Positions 1-7,811 of a stretch of DNA of 37,164 bases are shown one piece after another. The notes beneath the pieces were generated by a model, which searched no databases, had not been told where the DNA came from, and saw nothing but the letters and a program-made list of their open reading frames with translations. Position 1 is the first letter of the stretch. The number at the start of each line of letters is the position of its first letter. The stretch comes from Desulfobacterales bacterium (GTDB lineage: Bacteria; Desulfobacterota; Desulfobacteria; Desulfobacterales; UBA5852). The stretch is from assembly GCA_030065275.1 (NCBI GenBank), contig JASJCV010000004.1:1-37164 (forward strand). The letters are read 5' to 3'. Made by a program: the position numbers and the translations under genes.

Positions 1-69
1 TGAATCGAGGCGATGAATCCCAGACCAAATCAAGGCTCTCCGGTCCAGGAGACAGCGACGACATAAAAT

Positions 70-98
70 TTGTTACGTTATCGGCATCATTATATATT
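70..98 (+). promoter_or_regulatory. Putative sigma70 promoter upstream of PBP1A gene (TTGTTA-N17-TATATT)
   Basis: TTGTTA at 70-75, 17-nt spacer, TATATT at 93-98, in the AT-rich non-coding region upstream of mrcA. Confidence 0.4.
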
Positions 99-181
99 GT
101 CAAACGATTTATGGTGGCCTTTCTTGCCAATTGGAAAGGCATCTGATAGTTTAAGCCCATTCATGACGGTATCGACGGCTG

Positions 182-280
182 CGGCCGGCGTTCGCGCGCT
201 TTGATCATTCACCGTGCAGCACGACGGCGTCCGACATTGTCAATTGTGCCGCGGCCTTGGCCTCAACCACAACCGACCGT
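182..280. repeat. Imperfect palindromic repeat, copy 1 (5' of PBP1A gene)
   Basis: GGCCGGCGTTCGCGCGCTTT ... CGTGCaGCACG centre ... GCGGCCTTGGCCTCAACCA; arms closely match the copy at 2801-2928. Confidence 0.6.
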
Positions 281-386
281 CTCCGGTTGGACACGCGTTT
301 GTGCCTTCCACGAGGGCGACGGACAACACGCTAAGTTAAGGCCGGCCCAGGCACCGGGCGCCTTAAAGCGTACGAAGAACGAATCG

Positions 387-2792
387 ATGGCGGAATCAAA
401 CCAAAACAAGAAGATTGTCAAAAAGCGGGCCCGCAAATCACCGGGATCATGGCGACGGCGCCTGGTGCGCTGGTTTGCGGGCATCACTCTCCTAGTGCTG
501 GTGGCCGGCGGTCTGACCGCTGCAGGGTTCTTTCTGCACATTTCCCGGCAGCTTCCCAAGATTACGAGCCTGGCGGACTACCGGCCGTCTACCGTTTCGG
601 TGGTCTATGCCGATGACGGAGAGAAAATCGCCGAGTTCTACGAAGAGCGCCGCATCGTCCTGCCCTTGGAAGCCATGCCCGACATGCTCGTGGAAGCCTT
701 CCTGGCGGCGGAAGATTCGCGTTTCTACGAACACCGGGGCATCGATTTTGTCAGTATTGTGAGGGCATTTTTCAAAAATATCGAAGCCGGCGAGATCGTC
801 CAGGGCGGCAGCACCATCACCCAGCAGGTCACCAAATCCTTTTTCCTGACCCCGGAGCGCAGCTACAAGCGCAAACTCAAGGAGGCCATCCTGGCCTATC
901 GGATCACCAAGACCTTCAGCAAGCAGGATGTACTCTATCTTTATTTGAACCAGATCTACCTGGGGCACGGGGCCTACGGGGTCGAGGCGGCGGCCGAGAA
1001 CTACTTCGATAAATCGGTTGAAGATTTGAATCTGGCCGAATGCGCCATTCTGGCCGGTCTGCCCCAGGCGCCCAGCCGCTACTCGCCCTACCGCCATCCG
1101 GAACGCGCCCGCAAGCGCCAGCACTACGTGCTGAACCGCATGCAGGAGGAGGGATTCATCACGGCGGAGCAGGCCGAGGAAGCGCGCAGTGCGCCCTGGG
1201 ACATCAAACCGCGCCGCAACTGGTTTGCCGAAAAGGCCCCTTTCTACACCGAGCATGTCCGCCGCTACATCGAACAGAAATACGGCGCCGACGCCATCAA
1301 CCGTGAAGGCCTCAAGATTTTTACGGCCGTCAATCTCGCCATGCAGCACGCCGCCCGCGAGGAGATCGTCAAGGGGCTGCATGAGCTCGACAAGCGCCAG
1401 GGATACCGGGGGCCGCTGACGAACATTCCGGAGGTGGACCGCGAGGACTATCTGAAAACGCTGACCGTGGACCAGGCGGACAGGCTGGAAACCGGTGTGG
1501 AGCTCAAAGGGTTGGTCACCGCCGTGGACAACCGGGCCCTGGTGGTCAAGGCCGACCTGGGCGCGGCTGAAGGCCTGCTGGCCCTGGAAGATATGGACTG
1601 GGCCCGCAAGCCCGATCCGGACGTGGTCTACTGGGCCGCCAAGGTGAAGCGGCCGGGCAATGTCCTGCGGGTCGGGGACGTGATCCAGGTGCGTCTCAAG
1701 GCCGCGCCGGAGCAACCGGGAGAGCCCTGGCCGCTATCCCTCGAGCAGACACCGGTGGCCCAGTCTGCTCTATTGTGCTTCGAGGCCGAAACCGGGTTCG
1801 TGAAAGCCATGATCGGCGGGCGCAGCTTCGAGGAAAGCCAGTTCAACCGTGCCTTTCAGTCGCGGCGTCAGCCAGGCTCGGCCTTCAAGCCGCTCATCTA
1901 CGCCGCGGCCATCGACAAGGGGTATACGCCGGCCTCGATCATTCTCGACTCACCCATCGTGTTCGAGGACACCGAGCGGGACTTCACCTGGAAGCCGAGG
2001 AATTACAAGGAGAAATTTTACGGTCCCACCCGGTTGCGCGAAGCACTGGCCAAATCCCGCAACGTGGTCACGGTCAAACTGCTCAAGGACATCGGCATCG
2101 ATTACGCCATCGACTACAGCCGCAAACTGGGGATCCATTCCCACCTCAACCGGGATCTATCCATCGCTTTAGGCTCTTCCGGCGTCTCGCTTCTGGAGAT
2201 CGTCAACGCCTACTCGGTGTTCGTCAATAATGGCTACCGGGTCAAGCCGATTTTTGTCACCCGTATCGAGGACCGCGACGGCAATGTCCTGGAAGAGGCC
2301 CGTTCGGAAAAGGAGAAGGTCATCGAAAACACCACCGCGTTCATCATGAACAGCATGCTGGAGAGCGTGGTCAAAGAGGGTACCGGCCAGCGGGTCAAGG
2401 CCCTGAACCGCCCCGTGGCCGGCAAGACAGGCACCACCAACAACCTTTATGATGCCTGGTTCGTGGGGTACACGCCGGACTATATTACCGGGGTCTGGGT
2501 TGGCATGGACGAAGAGGCTTCGATGGGTCGCGGAGAAACCGGATCGCGGGCCGCAAGCCCGATCTGGCTGGCCTTCATGCAGAAAGCGATCGCCGCCAAG
2601 CCGGTCAAGGCGTTCGAGGTCCCCGACGGCATCGTCTTCTCCCGCATCGACGCGGAAACGGGTCTGCTCCCCATCCCGGAATCCACCGATACCATTTTCG
2701 AATGTTTCAAGGAAGGCACCGAGCCCACCGAATACACCAAACCACCGGATACGATCGCCGATCCGGAGGACTTCTTCAAGGCCGGCATGTGA
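387..2792 (+). CDS. mrcA: Penicillin-binding protein 1A (bifunctional transglycosylase/transpeptidase)
   Basis: Glycosyltransferase motifs EDSRFYEHRGID and GGSTITQQV; transpeptidase motifs SRNVVTVK and KTGTTNN; TM segment near N-terminus. The ORF opens at 201, but the first 62 codons look non-homologous and overlap a repeat; ATG at 387 (MAESNQNKK) is the likely start. Confidence 0.93.
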   Translation: MAESNQNKKIVKKRARKSPGSWRRRLVRWFAGITLLVLVAGGLTAAGFFLHISRQLPKITSLADYRPSTVSVVYADDGEKIAEFYEERRIVLPLEAMPDMLVEAFLAAEDSRFYEHRGIDFVSIVRAFFKNIEAGEIVQGGSTITQQVTKSFFLTPERSYKRKLKEAILAYRITKTFSKQDVLYLYLNQIYLGHGAYGVEAAAENYFDKSVEDLNLAECAILAGLPQAPSRYSPYRHPERARKRQHYVLNRMQEEGFITAEQAEEARSAPWDIKPRRNWFAEKAPFYTEHVRRYIEQKYGADAINREGLKIFTAVNLAMQHAAREEIVKGLHELDKRQGYRGPLTNIPEVDREDYLKTLTVDQADRLETGVELKGLVTAVDNRALVVKADLGAAEGLLALEDMDWARKPDPDVVYWAAKVKRPGNVLRVGDVIQVRLKAAPEQPGEPWPLSLEQTPVAQSALLCFEAETGFVKAMIGGRSFEESQFNRAFQSRRQPGSAFKPLIYAAAIDKGYTPASIILDSPIVFEDTERDFTWKPRNYKEKFYGPTRLREALAKSRNVVTVKLLKDIGIDYAIDYSRKLGIHSHLNRDLSIALGSSGVSLLEIVNAYSVFVNNGYRVKPIFVTRIEDRDGNVLEEARSEKEKVIENTTAFIMNSMLESVVKEGTGQRVKALNRPVAGKTGTTNNLYDAWFVGYTPDYITGVWVGMDEEASMGRGETGSRAASPIWLAFMQKAIAAKPVKAFEVPDGIVFSRIDAETGLLPIPESTDTIFECFKEGTEPTEYTKPPDTIADPEDFFKAGM

Positions 2793-2800
2793 GTGCCCAA

Positions 2801-2928
2801 CCAGAAAGGGCATCTTTTGGCCCAGGCCGGCGTTCTCGCGCTTTCGAAATCCTCGACGTAGCCTGAGCTACGCCTGCGGTTTCAAAAGCACTGCGGCCTT
2901 GGCCTGAACCAAAATCTACCCCTTCTGG
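2801..2928. repeat. Imperfect palindromic repeat, copy 2 (3' of PBP1A gene)
   Basis: Outer CCAGAAAGGG/CCCCTTCTGG, then TTTTGG/CCAAAA, GCTTTcGAAA/TTTCaAAAGC, central CGTAGcctgagCTACG. Confidence 0.75.
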
Positions 2929-3006
2929 AGGGGCAAAGTTTACCATTGACAGTTGAACGGGCGGCGGGCGGTCGAAGCGCGCACGCGCAGGCCGTTCTAA
3001 ACAAAC

Positions 3007-3046
3007 GCCATCGGCCGCACATCCAGTGAGGATGGCGGCCGATGGC
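3007..3046. terminator. Strong hairpin between convergent mrcA and usp, candidate bidirectional terminator
   Basis: GCCATCGGCCG cac ATCC agtga GGAT gg CGGCCGATGGC; only short T-runs flank it. Confidence 0.45.
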
Positions 3047-3123
3047 TTTGTGACGCATGGCGATGGAGGTGCCCGGTCCCGTGGGTTAACGCTACCGGGC
3101 GGGGTGGTGACCGGTAAACGATC

Positions 3124-3663
3124 TTATTTCTTGTCCGGAAGCCTGACCGAAAGCACGGGTATGCGGGATCTTCGGCTGACCCGGTTGGTGGTGCTGCCCA
3201 TCATGGTGTCCACAAGGGCGCCGCGGCCGTGGGTGCCCATGACGATCAGGTCGCAGTTTTTCTCCTCGGCCGTTTCCAAAATCTGGGCCACCGGGTTGCC
3301 CATCTTGATGACGGTTTCGTCCATGGCGACCTCGTGGTCGTTGGTACCCGGGCGCAGGTTCTGGCAGAAACGTTCCAGCACCTCGCGCACCATGCGGTTG
3401 CCGCGTTTCTTACCGGTCAGGGTCTTCCGGGTTTCATCCAGGTTGCGCTTCTTGATGGCCTCCCACTCGTCCGCACCGATATAACCCTCGACGCCGGCGT
3501 CGACATAGTCGGGGGTCTCGTCGATCACATGCAGGATGACGATCTGGGCGCAGTAGGTGTTGGCCAGGCTGACGGCGTAGGCCATTGCGTAGCGGGCATT
3601 TTCGGACAGATCGGTGGCGTAGAGAATGCGTTTGATTTCCACCGTGGGGATGGTCGTGTTCAT
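3124..3663 (-). CDS. Universal stress protein (UspA family, ATP-binding type)
   Basis: N-terminal RILYATDLSENARYAMAYAVSLA; C-terminal GTHGRGALVDTMMGST matches the GX2GX9G(S/T) ATP-binding motif. Confidence 0.92.
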   Translation of the reverse strand: MNTTIPTVEIKRILYATDLSENARYAMAYAVSLANTYCAQIVILHVIDETPDYVDAGVEGYIGADEWEAIKKRNLDETRKTLTGKKRGNRMVREVLERFCQNLRPGTNDHEVAMDETVIKMGNPVAQILETAEEKNCDLIVMGTHGRGALVDTMMGSTTNRVSRRSRIPVLSVRLPDKK

Positions 3664-3689
3664 GATGTCGTATCAGCTCCGCGTTGAGG

Positions 3690-5630
3690 TTATTCGGCCG
3701 TGGCGGCCGTCTTTTTGCCGAACAGGTTGCGGATCTGCTTCACCCAGATACCGCTCAGCAGGTAGGCGTAAATATAGGTGCCAAAAGCAATCAGCACGAA
3801 GGTAATCGCAATGTCCCGGCCGCTGCCGTTCAGGGAGAAGCCCGGCACGTAGCCGAACAGAAACGGCCCCAGATACAGGAATTTGGCAAATTTGAAAGAG
3901 GCGAAGGCCGTGCGCCACATGTTGGCTTTGGCGATGGTGGCCCCGGCAAAGGCCGCAATGCACACCGGCGGGGTGATGTTGGAGTCCTGGGAGAGCCAGT
4001 AGACGATCATGTGGGCGGCGATTTCGTTGACCCCCAAATGAATCAGAGCCGGCACCGCCACCACGGCCGTAATCAGATAGGCGGCCGTCACCGGAACCCC
4101 CATCCCCAGAATCAGCGAGGCCAGAGCGATCAGCAAAATGGTCAACCACAGCCGACCGGCCGCCATTTGAATGATGATGTCGGCGAACGTGAGCATGAGC
4201 CCGGAGTAGGTCAATACGCCGATAATGATGCCGATAACGCCGACGGTGGCGCCGATTTTCAAACTGCTTTCAGCGCCTTTGCGCGAGGCCTCGACGAATC
4301 GGATCAACTCGGATTTGACCTGAACGCCTCGCCGATGGCGAAAAAAAGCGATCGCCACCGATACAATGATACCCAGCACCAGGATGCCGTTGCCCGTCAG
4401 AAACGATCTCAATTTCTGCGCGGTGGCCGGGCTCATGGTGTCCGGGATGAGCGGTGCCAGCCAACTGCCGATCAGAATCAAGGCCATGATCCAGACCATG
4501 GCAAGATCGATTTTGGTGTCCATTGACTTGTGGCTGACCGCAACGCAGGTGGCCAGGCCGATAATCGCCGAATAGCCGGGAGAAAACCCGTACAGCATTA
4601 AAATGGTAATCACCACCAGCGGCGCGATGTACAGCCATTGCTCCTTGAGAATCACCATGGCGCTGTGTTCGCTTCTTTCGCCGACGATATTGTGCATTTT
4701 GGCTTCATAATGCACCATGACGAACACGCTGAACACGTACATCAGGGCCGGAAAAATCGCCACCAGCATGATTCGGGAATAGGGCTCCCCGGTTAATTCC
4801 GCCATGATAAAGCCGCCAGCACCCATGATCGGCGGCATGAACATCCCCGAGATCGAGGCCGCCGGCTCGATACCCCCGGCGATATGGGGCCTGAAACCGG
4901 CTTTTTTCATCATCGGTATGGTAAATGCACCGGTGGACACGGTGTTGGCGATGGCGCTGCCCGAAATGGAGCCGAACAGGCCGCTGGCGATGACCGAGAC
5001 CTTGGCCGGCCCGCCGACCCTGTGACCGACGGCCGCCAAGGGAAAATCAATAAAAAATCGCTGTGCGCCGCTGCTTTCCAGAAATGCGCCAAAGAGCACA
5101 AATAAGATCACGTATGTGGCCAGGACGTTGGCCATGATACCGAAGACACCGTCGCTTTTGTAAAAAATGCTGGTGCACAAGCCCGGAAAGCTGTCACCGG
5201 CATGGGCGACCAGATCGGGCATGTAAGCGCCGTAGACCCCGTAAAGCAGCAGCACCGTCCCCATGATGACGAACACCGTTCCGACCACCCGACGGGCCAA
5301 TTCGATACCGATGAGCACACCAATGACCGCTACGGCCTTGTCAAAGGGGGTTTCGGCGCCGGTTCGGTAGTTGATGGCTTCGAAATTAAGAATCCAGTAG
5401 CCAATGGAAAAAACCGACAACATGATCAGAATGTAGTCAATGACCCTGAAAAAAGTCTTGTTGGATTTATAGGTCAAAAAGATCAACACGTAGGTGATGA
5501 TCACATAAATGCCCCGGTGGAACTGGGTCGAGGCCGGTTGCAAAACGGCCGAATAGGAGTAAAAAAGGACCAGGAATACGGCAAGGATGTCGAATACGAT
5601 TTTTTCTACGTTATTGAGTTTCGCGTACAC
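3690..5630 (-). CDS. TRAP transporter permease, fused small+large (4TM/12TM) subunits
   Basis: 646 aa, many TM segments; GLFGSISGSAIANTVSTGAFTIPMMKKAGF and EPAASISGMFMPPIMGAGGFIMAELTG are typical of TRAP DctM-like fusion proteins. Confidence 0.93.
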   Translation of the reverse strand: MYAKLNNVEKIVFDILAVFLVLFYSYSAVLQPASTQFHRGIYVIITYVLIFLTYKSNKTFFRVIDYILIMLSVFSIGYWILNFEAINYRTGAETPFDKAVAVIGVLIGIELARRVVGTVFVIMGTVLLLYGVYGAYMPDLVAHAGDSFPGLCTSIFYKSDGVFGIMANVLATYVILFVLFGAFLESSGAQRFFIDFPLAAVGHRVGGPAKVSVIASGLFGSISGSAIANTVSTGAFTIPMMKKAGFRPHIAGGIEPAASISGMFMPPIMGAGGFIMAELTGEPYSRIMLVAIFPALMYVFSVFVMVHYEAKMHNIVGERSEHSAMVILKEQWLYIAPLVVITILMLYGFSPGYSAIIGLATCVAVSHKSMDTKIDLAMVWIMALILIGSWLAPLIPDTMSPATAQKLRSFLTGNGILVLGIIVSVAIAFFRHRRGVQVKSELIRFVEASRKGAESSLKIGATVGVIGIIIGVLTYSGLMLTFADIIIQMAAGRLWLTILLIALASLILGMGVPVTAAYLITAVVAVPALIHLGVNEIAAHMIVYWLSQDSNITPPVCIAAFAGATIAKANMWRTAFASFKFAKFLYLGPFLFGYVPGFSLNGSGRDIAITFVLIAFGTYIYAYLLSGIWVKQIRNLFGKKTAATAE

Positions 5631-5864
5631 TTTTTTACTCCCCCTGCGCTTCCGTTGACGATTCAGGCATTACGACGCCTTGGCCGGTTCGACCTTTTGA
5701 AGGCCTCTTGGTCCTGTGTCCGATAGCGTGAAGGTGATTGTCAAGAGCCGGCGCCTGAAACAAATACCGCTGACGGTCACGGCCAGCCGAATCGACGCAC
5801 GAAATCCGGTGCGATACCCACCATAGCACACCTTAGAAAAACCTAAATGATCTGGAACAGATGG

Positions 5865-5899
5865 GCGTGGGACATGGGTTGATTGCCCATATCCCACGC
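5865..5899 (-). other. Intercistronic stem-loop between TAXI binding protein and TRAP permease genes
   Basis: GCGTGGGA c ATGGG ttgattg CCCAT a TCCCACGC; no adjacent T-tract on the transcribed strand. Confidence 0.6.
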
Positions 5900-5952
5900 A
5901 GTTATTCAAGGTTTAATCACCGCAGGTGATGAAACCGGGGTGGGTAAGGCGT

Positions 5953-6930
5953 TTATTTCAGCATGCCCTTTTCTTTCCAGAATTTTTCGGCGCCGGGATG
6001 GAAGGGCGTGACAATGTTGGTGGCGCCGGTTTCAAGGCTCATGTTTTTAAACGTCTTTTTCTGGCCGACCATGTGTTTCAGCCCCTCGTCCGTGTAGATC
6101 GCGCTCAGCAGCTTGTAGACCACGTCCGCCGGCACATCGGCGTTGGCCACCCACAGGGCACTGTCCTGGAAGGAAGGTGAATCATAGTCGACACCCCGGT
6201 AGGTGCCGGCCGGAACGGCCAGTTTGCCGAAATAGGGGTATTTTTTGAAAAATCCGGAATTTTCGGCATCTTCTGCCAAGGGCAGCAAGGCGATGTCGTT
6301 GGTCTGGGCCGCCATGATGACCGCACCGCTGGGAAAGGCGGTAAACAGCCAGAAGGCGTCAAGCTGGCGGTTGCCGAATGCTGCCGCGGCGTCATTGTAG
6401 CCCATGGCGTTGCGTTCGATCTTGTCCCAGACCCCCATGTGCGTGAAAAAGAGCTCGCAGTTGGCAAAGGCGCCGGAACCGGCGTTGCCGACCCCCACCT
6501 TTTTGCCGGCCAGGTCCTTGACGCTTTTGATGCCACTGTCCGCGCGAACCACCAGTTGGGCCGGCGCACCGTACAGCCAGGCCACCGCCATGACGTTTTC
6601 ATATTTTTTGGTATCGTTTTTCATTTTTCCGTTGCGGCCGAGCCAGACGTGGCCCGAATAAACGGTGCTGAACTGCTGCCGACCCGCATCGGTTTTGCGC
6701 AGGTTTTCCACAGAACCGGCCGATGTTTGGGCCTTGACGGTTACACCCTCCCCAGCCAGAGCTTTGACGGGACTATAGACTTGGATTCCATTGGCCACGA
6801 CCTGAAAGGTCCCCCCGGCCGGTCCGCCGCCGAAAACGTACAGTTTGGCGGAAGCACTGGTCGAAAAACAAAACGCTATGGCGAAAAACGCGACCATTAC
6901 AGCTATCAGCGTAACATTTCTTGATTTCAT
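5953..6930 (-). CDS. TAXI family TRAP transporter solute-binding protein
   Basis: Signal peptide (MKSRNVTLIAVMVAFFAIAFCFSTSASA), FGGGPAGGTFQVVANGIQVYSP, AQTSAGSVENLRKTDAGRQQFSTVYSGH. ATG at 6930 preceded by GAGGAG; ORF track opens upstream at 6975. Confidence 0.93.
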   Translation of the reverse strand: MKSRNVTLIAVMVAFFAIAFCFSTSASAKLYVFGGGPAGGTFQVVANGIQVYSPVKALAGEGVTVKAQTSAGSVENLRKTDAGRQQFSTVYSGHVWLGRNGKMKNDTKKYENVMAVAWLYGAPAQLVVRADSGIKSVKDLAGKKVGVGNAGSGAFANCELFFTHMGVWDKIERNAMGYNDAAAAFGNRQLDAFWLFTAFPSGAVIMAAQTNDIALLPLAEDAENSGFFKKYPYFGKLAVPAGTYRGVDYDSPSFQDSALWVANADVPADVVYKLLSAIYTDEGLKHMVGQKKTFKNMSLETGATNIVTPFHPGAEKFWKEKGMLK

Positions 6931-7172
6931 GAAGCTCCTCCTCGGCAAAAGTTGATTAACAGATCGTAGGTTCACGTTCTTTAAATCAGGTTTCGATGTT
7001 CATTATTATTACACCGCCGTAAACCACCCCCTTTCCTGCCAGCAATGATGCGGCCAAATTGAAGCCTCATTGCGCGCGTCCCAGATTATAGAGCTGAAGG
7101 AAATTGTCAATGGGACTATTTCTGATTTTGATGTCAGAAATTTTCTTACAAAGGGGGAGTGGGAATATGAAT

Positions 7173-7811
7173 TTAAGTTTGGATCAATTGATTCTGGATG
7201 GCAAACCGCGATAATTGGGCATTGTTGCGAAGATTAAGTTTTTTAAGCAAACGGAAGCGGTAGGTGTCGACGGTTTTGATGCTAATGCCGTAGGCGGATG
7301 CAATTTCCCGGTTGGTATAACCCATGGCCAGACGTCGCAGGACCTGCAGCTCGCGCATCGAAAGGCTGTCCAGGGGCGTTTGCTTGTGGGTGCCGCGGGC
7401 AATGCGCAGCGCCAGCAGCTCGGCGGCTTCGTCGGTGATAAAGCGATGGCCCTTCAAGACTTTACGGATGGCCTCGACCAGCTGTTCCGGTGCGGACTGC
7501 TTGGTCAGATAGCCCATGGCGCCGGCTTCGATGGCGCGCACGATGTACTGGGCTTCCTCGTGCATGGTCAGGATGAGCACGGGCAGCTCTGGGTGGGACC
7601 CTTTGAGGCGTGTGATCACCTCCAGGCCATCGAAACCGGGCATGGATATGTCCACTACGGCCACGTCGGGCGCAGCGGTTTCGACCTGCCGGATGGCGTC
7701 TCGTCCGTCGGCGGCCTCGGCAACGACTTCCATGTCAGCGCTCTCCTCGACGATACGGCGCAATCCCTCCCGGACGATACTGTGATCATCCGCCAGCAGA
7801 ACTTTGATCAT
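7173..7811 (-). CDS. NarL/FixJ-type response regulator (REC + LuxR HTH)
   Basis: MIKVLLADDHSIVREGLRRI, DISMPGFDGLEV, LTMHEEAQYIVRAIEAGAMGYLTK, C-terminal LSMRELQVLRRLAMGYTNREIASAYGISIKTVDTYR. Confidence 0.96.
   Translation of the reverse strand: MIKVLLADDHSIVREGLRRIVEESADMEVVAEAADGRDAIRQVETAAPDVAVVDISMPGFDGLEVITRLKGSHPELPVLILTMHEEAQYIVRAIEAGAMGYLTKQSAPEQLVEAIRKVLKGHRFITDEAAELLALRIARGTHKQTPLDSLSMRELQVLRRLAMGYTNREIASAYGISIKTVDTYRFRLLKKLNLRNNAQLSRFAIQNQLIQT

Noticed and set aside
492-1715. 407-aa minus-strand ORF
   Set aside because: Antisense to mrcA; low-complexity composition typical of high-GC shadow ORFs, no recognisable domain.
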